Numbered from the stretch's first letter, positions 17,769 through 27,343 are shown. The stretch: 64,000 nucleotides of DNA from LMDS01 sp039930465 (GCA_039930465.1 JBDTTU010000001.1:69191-133190); one strand, 5' to 3'. Numbers and translations: made by a program. The notes: generated by a model from the letters alone, not told the origin.

Positions 17769-18623
17769 ATGTTCAACCTGATGAAAACCGCTGTGCTGAT
17801 GGCAGCGATCACCGCCTTGTTCATGGCCATCGGCTCGGTGCTCGGCGGCCGCCAGGGCATGATGATCGCGCTCGTCGTGGCGCTCGGCATGAACTTCTTC
17901 AGCTACTGGTTTTCCGACAAGCTGGTGCTGAAGATGTACAACGCGCAGGAGGTCGACGACAGCTCGGCGCCGCAGTTTTATGCCATGGTGCGCGAACTGG
18001 CGCAGCGCGCGCAGTTGCCCATGCCCAAGGTCTACGTGATCAACGAAGACGCACCCAATGCCTTCGCCACCGGCCGCAACCCGGAACATGCCGCAGTGGC
18101 CGCAACGACCGGCATCATGCGGGTATTGACACAAGCCGAACTGCGCGGCGTGATGGCCCACGAACTGGCCCACGTGCGGCACCGCGACATTCTCATCAGC
18201 ACCGTCAGCGCCACGATGGCCGGGGCCATCTCGATGCTGGCCAACTTCGCGATGTTCTTTGGCGGGCGCGACAGCGAAGGCCGCTCGCGCAACCCGCTGG
18301 TGGGCCTGCTGGTGATGATCCTGGCGCCGATCGCCGCCAGCCTGATCCAGATGGCCATCAGCCGCGCACGCGAGTTCGAGGCCGACCGCGGCGGCGCCGA
18401 AATCTCTGGCGACCCGCGGGCGCTGGCCAGCGCACTGCAGAAGATTCAGCGGTACGCCCAGGGCACTCCCCTGGCGCCGGCCGAACGCCACCCTGAAACC
18501 GCTCAGATGATGATCATCAACCCGCTTTCCGGCGGGGGCCTGCGCGGTCTGTTCTCGACCCACCCGTCGACTGAAGAGCGGGTTGAGAAGCTGCTGGCGA
18601 TGCAGCCGAGTGGCGCACGCTGA
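17769..18623 (+). CDS. htpX: membrane zinc protease HtpX
   Basis: M48 family inner-membrane protease for quality control of membrane proteins. It has 284 residues: two N-terminal membrane segments (about 8-22 and 30-47), zinc motif MAHELAHVRHRD, further hydrophobic hairpins (about 150-195) and the third zinc ligand in REFEADRGGAE. The ATG at MFNLMKTAVLM gives the typical N-terminus. It is 55 bp after fmt. Confidence 0.96.
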   Translation: MFNLMKTAVLMAAITALFMAIGSVLGGRQGMMIALVVALGMNFFSYWFSDKLVLKMYNAQEVDDSSAPQFYAMVRELAQRAQLPMPKVYVINEDAPNAFATGRNPEHAAVAATTGIMRVLTQAELRGVMAHELAHVRHRDILISTVSATMAGAISMLANFAMFFGGRDSEGRSRNPLVGLLVMILAPIAASLIQMAISRAREFEADRGGAEISGDPRALASALQKIQRYAQGTPLAPAERHPETAQMMIINPLSGGGLRGLFSTHPSTEERVEKLLAMQPSGAR

Positions 18624-18708
18624 CAGTTCGTGCAGGGTGCTTGCGGGAAGGGTGCTCAAGTCGGGCCGGCGCCTGCCGATAAACGCTTCACCACTCCGCC
18701 ATCACGCC

Positions 18709-19128
18709 ATGCCACGCCTTGCCCTCAACGCTCTTTTGCTCGCCAGCGCGCTGCTCGCGGGTTGCGACGTGGTCGTCGGCGCGCTCGGCATCGAGTCGCC
18801 CGAGAAGGTGGCGGCCCTGCGCGAAGCCGACGGCAAAGCCATCGGCGGTGCCTGCCGCCACGCCGGGCGTGCCATCGAAGATTGTTATGTGCTGAACAAG
18901 AAGGCCGACAAGGCTTCGGTGTTCGCGGGCTGGCGCGACATGAACGACTACATGCGCGAAAACAAGATCGAGCCGGTGGCACCTCAGCTGGGCCCGACGC
19001 AGGTCGCCAATGCCAAGGCCGCCGCGGCCGACGACGAGCCCGTGAAAGACACCGAAAAGCCCGCTCCCAAGGCGGCCGAAGGTGGCAAACCCGGCAAGCA
19101 CGGCAGCGCCAAGCCCCACGATTCCTGA
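18709..19128 (+). CDS. small lipoprotein of unknown function
   Basis: A 139-residue protein with a lipoprotein signal: residues 4-18 are hydrophobic and the lipobox LAGC puts the lipidated Cys at 19. Residue +2 is Asp, which in enterobacteria keeps lipoproteins in the inner membrane; that rule may not hold here. The mature part has a short conserved-looking core with two Cys (ACRHAGRAIEDCY), possibly a disulfide, and a Lys/Pro/Ala-rich tail that looks disordered. I do not recognise the family. It lies between htpX and the DUF2807 gene, 100 bp before the latter. Confidence 0.75.
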   Translation: MPRLALNALLLASALLAGCDVVVGALGIESPEKVAALREADGKAIGGACRHAGRAIEDCYVLNKKADKASVFAGWRDMNDYMRENKIEPVAPQLGPTQVANAKAAAADDEPVKDTEKPAPKAAEGGKPGKHGSAKPHDS

Positions 19129-19228
19129 AGCCGGCAATCCGTGTGGCGGTCAGTTCGTCGCCTGCCGCGTGACAGCACGCTGCGCCACGCGCACATTGGC
19201 GGCTCCTCAACTTTTGCAGGGGCCACGA

Positions 19229-20029
19229 ATGAAGCCGATTGCGCCGACTTTCCGTGATTCGGCACGGCGCCGCACCCACCTGGCGCTGGCCTTGGCCGCG
19301 GTGCTGGGCGCATTGAGCCCGCCGAGCCACGCCACCGACTCGAATTCGCCGCTTCGGAGCGTCGGGCTGATGGGCGTGCAGGGCTCCGGCAAGCTGCAGA
19401 CCGAAGCACGCAACGTTGGCAGCTTCTCTGCCGTCGAGGTGCACGAGTCGATGGATGTGGTGCTGCGCCAGGGCACGCACGAAGCGGTGGAACTTCGGGC
19501 CGACGACAACCTGCTGGCGCTGGTCGAAACCCGTGTGATCAGCCGTTCCGGCGTGGCGACACTGGAAATCCGCATGCGTGACCAAACCAGCTTTTCCTCG
19601 CGCAACCCGATCACGCTGACGATCGATGTGGTCGCGCTCTCGAGCCTCTCGGTGCGCGGCTCCGGCAACGTGACCGGCGAAGGGCTCAAGTCGCCGGCGC
19701 TGAAGATCGCGGTCGCCGGCTCGGGCAACGTCAAGCTGAAGAAGCTGAGCCTGGACGACACCAGCCTGAAGATCTCGGGCAGTGGCAACGCCGAGCTGGC
19801 GGGCAAGACCGGGCGGCTGGGCCTGTCGATCTCGGGCAGCGGCGACATCAACACGCGCGAGCTCGAAGCCGACGAGGTGACTGTGCGTATCGCCGGCAGC
19901 GGCGACGCCAGTGTCAATGCCGGCAAGACGCTGAACGTGTCGATCGCCGGCAGCGGCGATGTCGAGTACTCCGGCGCCGCGACGGTGAAAAGTTCGGTGA
20001 CCGGCAGCGGCAGCGTGAAAAAGCGCTGA
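19229..20029 (+). CDS. exported DUF2807 (GIN-domain) beta-repeat protein
   Basis: A 266-residue protein with an N-terminal signal peptide (about residues 1-36). The mature part is built of short strands separated by a recurring glycine motif: GSGNVTGEG, AGSGNVKL, SGSGNAEL, SGSGDINT, AGSGDASV, AGSGDVEY and TGSGSVKK. This spacing of about 18-22 residues is the pattern of the DUF2807 putative adhesin-head domain, a right-handed beta-helix-like fold. It is probably in the periplasm or outer surface; no lipobox is seen. Function is unknown in most bacteria. Confidence 0.82.
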   Translation: MKPIAPTFRDSARRRTHLALALAAVLGALSPPSHATDSNSPLRSVGLMGVQGSGKLQTEARNVGSFSAVEVHESMDVVLRQGTHEAVELRADDNLLALVETRVISRSGVATLEIRMRDQTSFSSRNPITLTIDVVALSSLSVRGSGNVTGEGLKSPALKIAVAGSGNVKLKKLSLDDTSLKISGSGNAELAGKTGRLGLSISGSGDINTRELEADEVTVRIAGSGDASVNAGKTLNVSIAGSGDVEYSGAATVKSSVTGSGSVKKR

Positions 20030-20112
20030 AGTCCCAAGGCCGCTGGGCGCGGCGCGGGGTCAAAGCCCGCCATGCCGGCGCGAGCACGCCGGCCCGGCGA
20101 CAATCGCGCACC

Positions 20113-20898
20113 ATGAATTCGATCCACGCCACGCTTCGGCACCCACAGTTTCGCCAGGGCGCGGCCGAGATGTCGGGCGTCTCGCTCGGCATCGCTGCGT
20201 GGGGCCTGGTCACCGGGGTGGCGATGGTCAAGAGTGGCCTGTCGGTGCCTATGGCGCTGATGATGAGCCTGTTGGTCTTCGGCGGCAGCGTGCAGCTCGC
20301 CGCGATCCCGCTGATGATGGTAGGCACCCCGGTCTGGGTGATCTGGGCCACGGCCTTGTGCGTAAACCTGCGCTTCGTGATCTTCAGTGCGCAGTGGCGG
20401 CCGTTTTTCAAACGTTTCCCGCGCTGGCAGCGCCTCTCGCTCGGCTACTTCTGCGCCGACCTGAACTACGTGCTGTTCATGAAGCGCTTCAAGGAGCCGC
20501 GCGACGACGAGGGCCAGATCGAATACTTCATCGGCGGCTCGTTGATGAACTGGTCGGCGTGGCAGATCCCATCGATCATCGGCATCGTGCTGGCCGACGT
20601 GATCCCAACGCACTGGGGCCTGGGCTTCGCAGGTGTATTGGCACTGCTCGGGTTGACGTATTCGCTGCTCTCTGACAAAGCGACCGCGTTTGCCGCCGTC
20701 GTGGCGGCTGGCGCTGCGGTGGCCGCTTTCGCGCTGCCGTTCCGGCTCTACATCGTGGTCGCGATTGCCGCCGCGGTGTGCATTGGCCTGCTGATCGATG
20801 GCGGTGGCGACGCCGGCAAACAGCTGCTGTCGCGTCTGCGCCGCCGGCTGCCGGCCTCGGCCGGCGACGGTACGCGCGGCAAAGGTGCCGCCGCATGA
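20113..20898 (+). CDS. azlC: AzlC family branched-chain amino acid exporter, large subunit
   Basis: A 261-residue membrane protein with about seven to eight hydrophobic segments and the family block RQGAAEMSGVSLGIAAWGLVTG at the N-terminus and CADLNYVLFM mid-protein. AzlC works with AzlD to export branched-chain or related amino acids. The stop codon overlaps the azlD start (ATGA), so the two are made together. The exact substrate is inferred from the family only. Confidence 0.9.
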   Translation: MNSIHATLRHPQFRQGAAEMSGVSLGIAAWGLVTGVAMVKSGLSVPMALMMSLLVFGGSVQLAAIPLMMVGTPVWVIWATALCVNLRFVIFSAQWRPFFKRFPRWQRLSLGYFCADLNYVLFMKRFKEPRDDEGQIEYFIGGSLMNWSAWQIPSIIGIVLADVIPTHWGLGFAGVLALLGLTYSLLSDKATAFAAVVAAGAAVAAFALPFRLYIVVAIAAAVCIGLLIDGGGDAGKQLLSRLRRRLPASAGDGTRGKGAAA

Positions 20899-21236
20899 AC
20901 GCACCGCTCAGCGGGCTGGAAGCCTTCGTCACGATCGCCGGGCTGACGGCCATCACCGTGATCACGCGTGCCTTCTTCCTGTTCTCTGACCGCGAACTGG
21001 CGCTGCCCGACTGGGTTCGCCGCGGCCTGCGCTACGCACCGCTCGCGGCGCTCGCCGCCGTGGTGGTGCCCGAGGTTGTGATGACGCAAGGCCAGCTCAT
21101 CAGCACCTGGCAGGACGCACGGCTCTACGCCGTGCTCGCCTCGACGCTCTACTACTTCTGGCGTGGCGGCATCCTGGGCACCATCATCAGCGGCATGCTG
21201 GTGCTGGTGCCGCTGAAATTGATACTCGGCTGGTAA
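20895..21236 (+). CDS. azlD: AzlD family branched-chain amino acid exporter, small subunit
   Basis: A 113-residue protein with three to four hydrophobic segments, the size and topology of AzlD. It overlaps azlC by 4 bp. The block ITRAFFLF near residue 25 and LPDWVRRGLRYAPLAALAAVVVPE are typical of the family. Partner of AzlC in the exporter. Confidence 0.9.
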   Translation: MNAPLSGLEAFVTIAGLTAITVITRAFFLFSDRELALPDWVRRGLRYAPLAALAAVVVPEVVMTQGQLISTWQDARLYAVLASTLYYFWRGGILGTIISGMLVLVPLKLILGW

Positions 21237-21289
21237 CCCGCTCGTTACTGCGGCGCTGGTTTTTGCGCCGAAGCGCACGGCGGCGTGCC

Positions 21290-21295
21290 TAGAAT
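21290..21295 (+). promoter_or_regulatory. candidate -10 element upstream of pgk
   Basis: TAGAAT, five of six matches to the -10 consensus, 34 bp before the pgk start. A TTGCGC at 21263 is a possible -35 but the spacing (21 bp) is too long for a standard promoter. Confidence 0.3.
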
Positions 21296-21328
21296 CTGCG
21301 GCTTGTCAGACCAACACCGCGCCCCGCC

Positions 21329-22528
21329 ATGAACGTGCTCCGATTCGAAGACCTCGTCGCTCAAGGGCGTGTTTCCGGCAAGCGTGTTTTCATCCGCGCC
21401 GACCTGAACGTGCCGCTCGACGCCGCCGGCCACATCACCGAAGACACCCGCGTGCGTGCGTCGGTCCCGTGCATCGAGTTGGCATTGAAGGCGGGCGCGG
21501 CGGTGATGGTCACGTCGCATCTGGGCCGGCCCACCGAAGGCGAGTTCAAGGCGGAAGACTCGCTCGCGCCTGTGGCGAAGCGCCTCGGCGAACTGCTGGG
21601 CCGCGAGGTGCCGCTGCTCGCGAATTGGGTCGACGGAGTGAAGGTCGAACCCGGCCAGGTCGTGCTGCTCGAGAACTGCCGCGTCAACAAGGGCGAGAAG
21701 AAGAACGACGAAGCGCTCGCGCGCAAAATGGCGGCGCTTTGCGACATCTTCGTGCACGACGCGTTCGGCACCGCGCACCGCGCGGAAGCCTCGACTTACG
21801 GTATCGCACAGTTCGCGCCCGTCGCCTGTGCCGGGCCGCTGCTCGCGGCCGAGATCGACGCCACCACCAAGGCGCTGGCCAACCCGAAACGTCCGCTTGT
21901 GGCCATCGTCGCGGGCAGCAAGGTATCGACCAAGCTGAGCATCCTGCAAAGTCTGGCGTCGAAGGTCGACCAGTTGATCGTGGGCGGTGGCATCGCCAAC
22001 ACCTTCATGCTTGCCGCCGGTTTGCCCATCGGCAAGAGCCTGGCCGAAGCCAGCCTGGTCGGTGATGCCAAGGCCGTGATCGAAGCGATGAAAGCGCGCG
22101 GCGCTGCGGTGCCGATCCCGACCGACGTGGTCACGGCCAAGGAGTTCAAGGCCGACGCTGTTGCCACCGTGAAGGCGGCCGCCGACGTCGCGGCTGATGA
22201 TCTGATCCTCGACATCGGCCCGCAAACCGCGAAGCGCCTGGCCGAACAGCTGATGGCGGCCGGCACGATCGTCTGGAACGGCCCGGTCGGCGTGTTCGAG
22301 TTCGACGCGTTTGCGGGCGGTACCGAAACCATCGCGCGCGCGATCGCCGCATCACCCGCGTTCAGCATTGCCGGCGGAGGCGACACGCTGGCCGCGATCG
22401 CCAAGTACGGCATCGAAAAAGACATGGGCTACATCTCGACCGGTGGCGGCGCGTTTCTCGAAGTGCTCGAAGGCAAGACCCTGCCGGCCTTCGAGATTCT
22501 TCAGCGCCGCGCCGACTCGGCCGCATAA
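21329..22528 (+). CDS. pgk: phosphoglycerate kinase
   Basis: Makes ATP and 3-phosphoglycerate from 1,3-bisphosphoglycerate in glycolysis. It has 399 residues with RADLNVPLD near the N-terminus, TSHLGRPTEG, the hinge region IVAGSKVSTK and the nucleotide loop GGGDTLAA near the C-terminus. It starts a plus-strand run of lower-glycolysis genes with pyk and, further on, fba. Confidence 0.97.
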   Translation: MNVLRFEDLVAQGRVSGKRVFIRADLNVPLDAAGHITEDTRVRASVPCIELALKAGAAVMVTSHLGRPTEGEFKAEDSLAPVAKRLGELLGREVPLLANWVDGVKVEPGQVVLLENCRVNKGEKKNDEALARKMAALCDIFVHDAFGTAHRAEASTYGIAQFAPVACAGPLLAAEIDATTKALANPKRPLVAIVAGSKVSTKLSILQSLASKVDQLIVGGGIANTFMLAAGLPIGKSLAEASLVGDAKAVIEAMKARGAAVPIPTDVVTAKEFKADAVATVKAAADVAADDLILDIGPQTAKRLAEQLMAAGTIVWNGPVGVFEFDAFAGGTETIARAIAASPAFSIAGGGDTLAAIAKYGIEKDMGYISTGGGAFLEVLEGKTLPAFEILQRRADSAA

Positions 22529-22606
22529 GAGTCATTCCTTCGCCCACGCCAAAGCGGCCCGGCACGCTTCAATAATCCGCTCTCAAAAATACAGATGGAG
22601 ACCGCC

Positions 22607-24037
22607 ATGCCCCGCGCCACCAAGATCGTTGCCACCCTCGGCCCCGCTTCGAGTTCGCCCGAGGTGCTGGAGCGCATGATCCGCGCCGGCGTTGATGTCG
22701 TGCGCATGAACTTCTCGCACGGCAAGCCACAAGACCACATCGACCGCGCCACGCTCGTGCGCGAGGTGGCACGCCGCGCCGGCCGCGAAGTGGCGATCAT
22801 GGCCGACCTGCAAGGCCCGAAGATTCGCGTCGGCAAGTTCGACGGCGACAAGACGCTGCTCGAACCGGGTCAGAAGTTCATTCTCGACGGCGCCATGACC
22901 GAACTCGGCACCAACGAGCGGGTGGGCCTCGACTACAAACAGCTGCCGCGCGACGTGAGGGCGGGTGACGTGCTGCTGCTCAACGACGGCCTGCTCAAGC
23001 TCGTGGTCGATTCGGTGCGTGGCGACGAAGTGCACACGACGGTCGTGGTCGGCGGCGTGCTCTCGAACAACAAGGGCATCAACAAGGCCGGCGGTGGCCT
23101 CACGGCGCCAGCGCTCACGTCGAAGGACATGGAAGACATCAAGACCGCGATGAGCTTCCAGTGCGAATACCTCGCGGTGAGCTTTCCGAAGACCTCGACC
23201 GACATGGAAATGGCGCGCCAGCTCGCCAACGTGGCCGGCGAACCCTGGGGCCACAAGCCGCTGCTGATCGCGAAGATCGAGCGCAGCGAAGCGATCCCGG
23301 TGCTCGACCAGATCCTCAAGGCGAGCGACGGCATCATGGTGGCGCGCGGTGACCTGGCCATCGAGGTCGGCAACGCGGCGGTGCCGGCGCTGCAGAAACG
23401 CATGATCAAGATGGCGCGCGAGATGGACCGCGTGGTCATCACCGCCACGCAGATGATGGAGTCGATGATCGTCAACCCGGTGCCCACGCGCGCCGAGGTG
23501 AGCGACGTGGCCAACGCGGTGCTCGACGGCACCGACGCGGTCATGCTGAGCGCCGAGACCGCGGCCGGCAAATACCCGGTCGAGACCATCGAGATGATGG
23601 CGAGCATCTGTGTCGAGGCCGAAAACGCCGAAGAGGTCGCGCTCGATGCCACGTTCACCAACAAGCAGTTCGCGCGCATCGACCAGTCCATCGCGATGGG
23701 TGCGCTGTTCACGGCCTACCACCTGGGCTGCAAGGCGATTCTGGCGCTCACCGAGTCGGGCTCGACCGCACTGTGGATGAGCCGGCACCTGATCCACGTG
23801 CCGATCTATGGGCTGACATCGCAACTGCGCAGCCAGCGCTGCATGGCGCTGTACCGCAACGTCACGCCGATGCTGATGCCCAACTTTGCCGACCGCGACG
23901 AAGCGCTGGCCCAGGCCGAAACCTTGCTGGTTGAGCGCGGTGTGCTCAAGGCCGGCGACACCTACGCCATCACCTGCGGCGAGCCGATGGGCCACCCGGG
24001 CGGTACCAACATGCTCAAAGTGTGCCGGGTGACATGA
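22607..24037 (+). CDS. pyk: pyruvate kinase
   Basis: Converts phosphoenolpyruvate and ADP to pyruvate and ATP. It has 476 residues; KIVATLGPASSS, the catalytic Lys region LIAKIERSEAI, MVARGDLAIEVG and TATQMMESMI are all present. Two in-frame ATGs lie 12 bp apart; the second (MPRATK) is chosen because the GGAG of the first one's sequence forms its ribosome site. It is 78 bp after pgk. Whether it is the PykA or PykF type is not clear from sequence alone. Confidence 0.96.
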   Translation: MPRATKIVATLGPASSSPEVLERMIRAGVDVVRMNFSHGKPQDHIDRATLVREVARRAGREVAIMADLQGPKIRVGKFDGDKTLLEPGQKFILDGAMTELGTNERVGLDYKQLPRDVRAGDVLLLNDGLLKLVVDSVRGDEVHTTVVVGGVLSNNKGINKAGGGLTAPALTSKDMEDIKTAMSFQCEYLAVSFPKTSTDMEMARQLANVAGEPWGHKPLLIAKIERSEAIPVLDQILKASDGIMVARGDLAIEVGNAAVPALQKRMIKMAREMDRVVITATQMMESMIVNPVPTRAEVSDVANAVLDGTDAVMLSAETAAGKYPVETIEMMASICVEAENAEEVALDATFTNKQFARIDQSIAMGALFTAYHLGCKAILALTESGSTALWMSRHLIHVPIYGLTSQLRSQRCMALYRNVTPMLMPNFADRDEALAQAETLLVERGVLKAGDTYAITCGEPMGHPGGTNMLKVCRVT

Positions 24038-24055
24038 CAGCCCGCGAGTCTGGGG

Positions 24056-24823
24056 TCAGTCGAGCTTGACCGAGATGCCGGTCACAAACAAGATGTCGCC
24101 CTTCTTCAGGCCTGCGCCCGGATCGCTGTTGTAGCGGTAGTTCAGGCCGGCTGTCAGGCTCAGCGTGGTGGTCATCGCAACCGACAGGCCCGAGTCGAAC
24201 ACGCCGCGGTAACCGCCGCCGCTGCGCAGCGCGGGGTAGAACGAGAGCTTCTGATGGAAGCTGGTGGTCGGCGTCCAGTTGTGCGTCGATTCTTCGGTCA
24301 GCAGCGCCTCGGCGCGGCCGTAGCGGGTACGGAGCCCGCCGTTCACTTCTGCGGCGTTGAAGTAGCGGTCTTCGGTGTAGCCAAGGCCGGCCGAGAGGTC
24401 GAACGTCAGCGTTTCGGTTTTCACAACGTGCAGGCCGGCGCCGCCAAACAACGAAGCACGCGTCGACACATTGGCCGGTTTGTCGCGCAGGTAGTCGGCC
24501 TTGCCGAAGCCGAACCAGTCGGGTGTGATGTTCAGGTCGTACTGGGTGCCGAGCGCAAGGTTCTCTGCCGTGGTGACGCCGTCGGTGCGGCCCCAGTTGG
24601 CCTTGCCGCCGAACTGCCATTTGTTGTCGGCCGTTGCGCGCACGCCGTCGCCGCTCAGGTTGACGCTCGAGGCGCTCGTGTTGCCCGACGCGTGGCTCGC
24701 TCCAGCACCGAATGCATAGCGGAACTCGCCGTCCGGCTTGATCGTGGCCTGGGCCTGCGCGAACACGAGGGTGGGCGCCGCGAGCAGCAGGCCGGCGAGC
24801 AAGGGGTTGGCGCGGAAGTTCAT
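24056..24823 (-). CDS. DUF481 family outer-membrane protein (YdiY-like)
   Basis: A 255-residue protein with a signal peptide (residues 1 to about 24, ending VFAQAQA) and a mature part of alternating amphipathic strands (GGKANWGRTDG, FGFGKADYLRD, LTAGLNYRYNSD) ending in ISVKLD, as expected of an outer-membrane beta barrel of about 12 strands. This matches DUF481, a family of salt-induced or unknown outer-membrane proteins. It sits between pyk and the threonine deaminase gene, on the opposite strand to both. A GGA ribosome site precedes the ATG. Confidence 0.85.
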   Translation of the reverse strand: MNFRANPLLAGLLLAAPTLVFAQAQATIKPDGEFRYAFGAGASHASGNTSASSVNLSGDGVRATADNKWQFGGKANWGRTDGVTTAENLALGTQYDLNITPDWFGFGKADYLRDKPANVSTRASLFGGAGLHVVKTETLTFDLSAGLGYTEDRYFNAAEVNGGLRTRYGRAEALLTEESTHNWTPTTSFHQKLSFYPALRSGGGYRGVFDSGLSVAMTTTLSLTAGLNYRYNSDPGAGLKKGDILFVTGISVKLD

Positions 24824-24943
24824 CGAGAGTTCCTTAGTTCGAGTTGCAAAAAAGGGCAGAGGCTACAGAAGCCGGCGTCTCGTGTGACGTCGTCCGGATG
24901 CGACCCTGCGCAGCGGTGCGGATTGGCCGCGCCACAATGCGGC

Positions 24944-26164
24944 ATGAGCGCGACCGAATCCACCCTCAGTCTCGAAGACATTCAGGCGGCCGCTGTTCGC
25001 CTGCGCGGCGAGATCATCGACACGCCGTGCATGCCGTCGCGCACGCTGTCGGAGCTGACCGGCTGCGAAGTCTTTCTGAAGTTCGAGAACCTGCAATTCA
25101 CGGCTTCGTTCAAGGAGCGTGGTGCCCTGAACAAGATGGCGCAGCTGACGGCCGCCGAGCGCGCGTGCGGTGTGCTGGCGGTCTCGGCCGGCAACCACGC
25201 GCAAGGCGTGGCGTATCACGCGCAACGCATGGGCATTCCGGCCACGATCGTGATGCCGCGTTTCGCGCCGGCCGTGAAGGTGGAGCGCACGCGCGGTTTC
25301 GGCGCGGCCGTGGTGCTCGAGGGCGACACCTTCGACGATGCGCGCGCCCACGGCGTGGCGTTGGCGCAGGAGCGGGGCCTGACGCTCGTGCACCCTTTCG
25401 ACGATCTCGCGGTGATCGCCGGGCAGGGCACGATCGGCCTTGAGATGCTGGCGCAGCAACCCGACATCGATACGCTGGTGGTCGCGATCGGCGGTGGGGG
25501 CTTGATCTCCGGTGTGGCGACGGCGGCGCGTGCGCTGCGGCCCGGCATCCGCATCATCGGCGTGCAGACCGAGCGCTTTCCGGCGGCCTGGAACGCGCTG
25601 CATGGCGAGCAGCGCGAGAGCGCGCAGGCGACGATCGCCGACGGCATCGCCGTCAAGTCGCCCGGCGCGTTGACCTTGCCGCTGATCAAGGCGCATGTGG
25701 ACGATGTGCTGCTCGTCGGCGAAGAAGACATCGAGCAGGCGATCCTGATGCTGCTCGAAATCGAGAAGACGGTGGTCGAGGGCGCAGGCGCTGTCGGCCT
25801 GGCCGCGCTGATGAAACACGGCGAGCGTTTCAAGGGTCGCAAGGTCGGCCTCATTCTTTGCGGTGGCAACATCGAGCCTCTGATGCTGGCCGAGATCATC
25901 GAGCGCGGCATGGTCAAGTCGGGCCGGCTCGCACGCTTGCGCTTCGACGTGCGCGACGTGCCGGGCGCGCTCGCCAACGTGGCTACGTTGCTGGGCAAGC
26001 TCGGCGCCAACATCGACGAAGTGCAGCACCAGCGCGCGTTCACGTCGCTCTCGGTCGAGCGGGCGCAGATCGAGGTGGTGGTGCAGACGCGTGGTGTGGC
26101 GCACATCGAGCAGATCCTCGTGGCCATGCGCGCCGAAGGCTACGAGGCCGAGCGCATCGGCTGA
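24944..26164 (+). CDS. ilvA: threonine ammonia-lyase with C-terminal ACT domain
   Basis: PLP enzyme that converts threonine to 2-oxobutanoate and ammonia. It has 406 residues: PLP-lysine motif FTASFKERGALNKM near residue 50, SAGNHAQGVA, the phosphate loop GGGGLISG, then one ACT domain in the last 80 residues (FDVRDVPGALANVATLLGKLGANIDEV). A single ACT domain and this length fit the shorter threonine dehydratase class (often also called TdcB) rather than the 500-residue two-domain IlvA of E. coli. Serine could also be a substrate. It is divergent from the DUF481 gene. Confidence 0.92.
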   Translation: MSATESTLSLEDIQAAAVRLRGEIIDTPCMPSRTLSELTGCEVFLKFENLQFTASFKERGALNKMAQLTAAERACGVLAVSAGNHAQGVAYHAQRMGIPATIVMPRFAPAVKVERTRGFGAAVVLEGDTFDDARAHGVALAQERGLTLVHPFDDLAVIAGQGTIGLEMLAQQPDIDTLVVAIGGGGLISGVATAARALRPGIRIIGVQTERFPAAWNALHGEQRESAQATIADGIAVKSPGALTLPLIKAHVDDVLLVGEEDIEQAILMLLEIEKTVVEGAGAVGLAALMKHGERFKGRKVGLILCGGNIEPLMLAEIIERGMVKSGRLARLRFDVRDVPGALANVATLLGKLGANIDEVQHQRAFTSLSVERAQIEVVVQTRGVAHIEQILVAMRAEGYEAERIG

Positions 26165-26195
26165 TGCTTCGCGCCGGGCGGCAGAGGCCGCTCGC

Positions 26196-26201
26196 TACAA
26201 T
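26196..26201 (+). promoter_or_regulatory. candidate -10 element upstream of fba
   Basis: TACAAT 58 bp before the fba start, between the ilvA stop and fba. No good -35 sequence is seen at normal spacing. Confidence 0.35.
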
Positions 26202-26258
26202 TGCGCCAGTTACGGCGCGGTTTCTCGCTGCCCCACCATCCCGATTCAGGAGTTCGCC

Positions 26259-27323
26259 ATGCCCCTCGTTTCAATGCGCCAGCTGCTGGACCACGCCGCC
26301 GAAAACGGCTACGGCATTCCGGCTTTCAACGTCAACAACCTCGAGCAGGTGCAGGCGGTGATGACGGCGGCCGACGAGGTTGGAGCGCCGGTGATCCTTC
26401 AGGCCAGCGCCGGCGCGCGCAAGTACGCCGGCGAGGCGTTCATCAAGCACCTGATTCAGGCGGCGGTGGAGACCTGGCCGAACGTGCCGCTCGTGATGCA
26501 TCAGGACCACGGCCAGAGCCCCGACGTGTGCAAGGGCGCCATCGGCCTGGGCTTCAGCTCGGTGATGATGGACGGCTCGCTGCAGGCCGATGGCAAGACC
26601 ATCGCGAGTTACGACTACAACATCGAGGTGACGCGCAAGGTCGTCGACATGGCGCACCTGCTGGGCGTGACCGTGGAAGGCGAACTCGGCTGCCTGGGTT
26701 CGTTGGAGACGATGAAGGGCGACAAGGAAGACGGCCACGGCACCGATTCCACGATGACGATGGAGCAGTTGCTGACCGACCCCGAGCAGGCCGCCGACTT
26801 CGTCAAGCGCACGCAACTCGACGCGCTGGCGATCGCCATCGGCACCAGCCACGGCGCCTACAAATTCACCCGCAAGCCCACCGGCGACATCCTGGCGATC
26901 GGCCGCATCAAGGAAATTCACCGCCGCATTCCGAACACGCACCTCGTGATGCACGGCTCGTCGAGCGTGCCGCAGGAACTGCTGGCGGAAATTCGCGAGT
27001 TCGGTGGCAAGATGAAAGAGACCTATGGCGTGCCGGTCGAAGAGATCCAGGAAGCCATCAAGTACGGCGTGCGCAAGATCAACATCGACACCGACGTGCG
27101 CCTGGCGATGACCGGTGCGGTGCGCCGCTACATGTCGGAGAACCCCGACAAGTTTGACCCGCGCGACTTCCTGAAGCCGGCTCGCGAGGCGGCAAAGGGT
27201 GTCTGCAAGCAACGTTACCTGCAGTTCGGCTGCGAAGGCCAGGCGGGCAAGATCAAGGCCCAGAGCCTGGTGCAGGTGGCACAGCGATATGCGAACGGTG
27301 AGCTGGCACAAACCATCGCGTGA
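26259..27323 (+). CDS. fba: fructose-1,6-bisphosphate aldolase, class II
   Basis: Zinc-dependent aldolase of glycolysis and gluconeogenesis. It has 354 residues; zinc ligands are visible in MHQDHGQSPD, in GELGCLGS/DGHGTDS and in IGTSHGAYK, and the substrate loop KINIDTDVRLAM is present. Length and sequence resemble the CbbA/Fba form common in beta-proteobacteria. An AGGAG ribosome site precedes the ATG. A strong terminator follows 20 bp after the stop. Confidence 0.97.
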   Translation: MPLVSMRQLLDHAAENGYGIPAFNVNNLEQVQAVMTAADEVGAPVILQASAGARKYAGEAFIKHLIQAAVETWPNVPLVMHQDHGQSPDVCKGAIGLGFSSVMMDGSLQADGKTIASYDYNIEVTRKVVDMAHLLGVTVEGELGCLGSLETMKGDKEDGHGTDSTMTMEQLLTDPEQAADFVKRTQLDALAIAIGTSHGAYKFTRKPTGDILAIGRIKEIHRRIPNTHLVMHGSSSVPQELLAEIREFGGKMKETYGVPVEEIQEAIKYGVRKINIDTDVRLAMTGAVRRYMSENPDKFDPRDFLKPAREAAKGVCKQRYLQFGCEGQAGKIKAQSLVQVAQRYANGELAQTIA

Positions 27324-27343
27324 GATCGAGTGCACTCACAAGA

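Noticed and set aside
24933..24938. CACAAT as a -10 box for the threonine ammonia-lyase gene
   Set aside because: It is only five bases from the ATG, which would require a leaderless mRNA, and no -35 fits.
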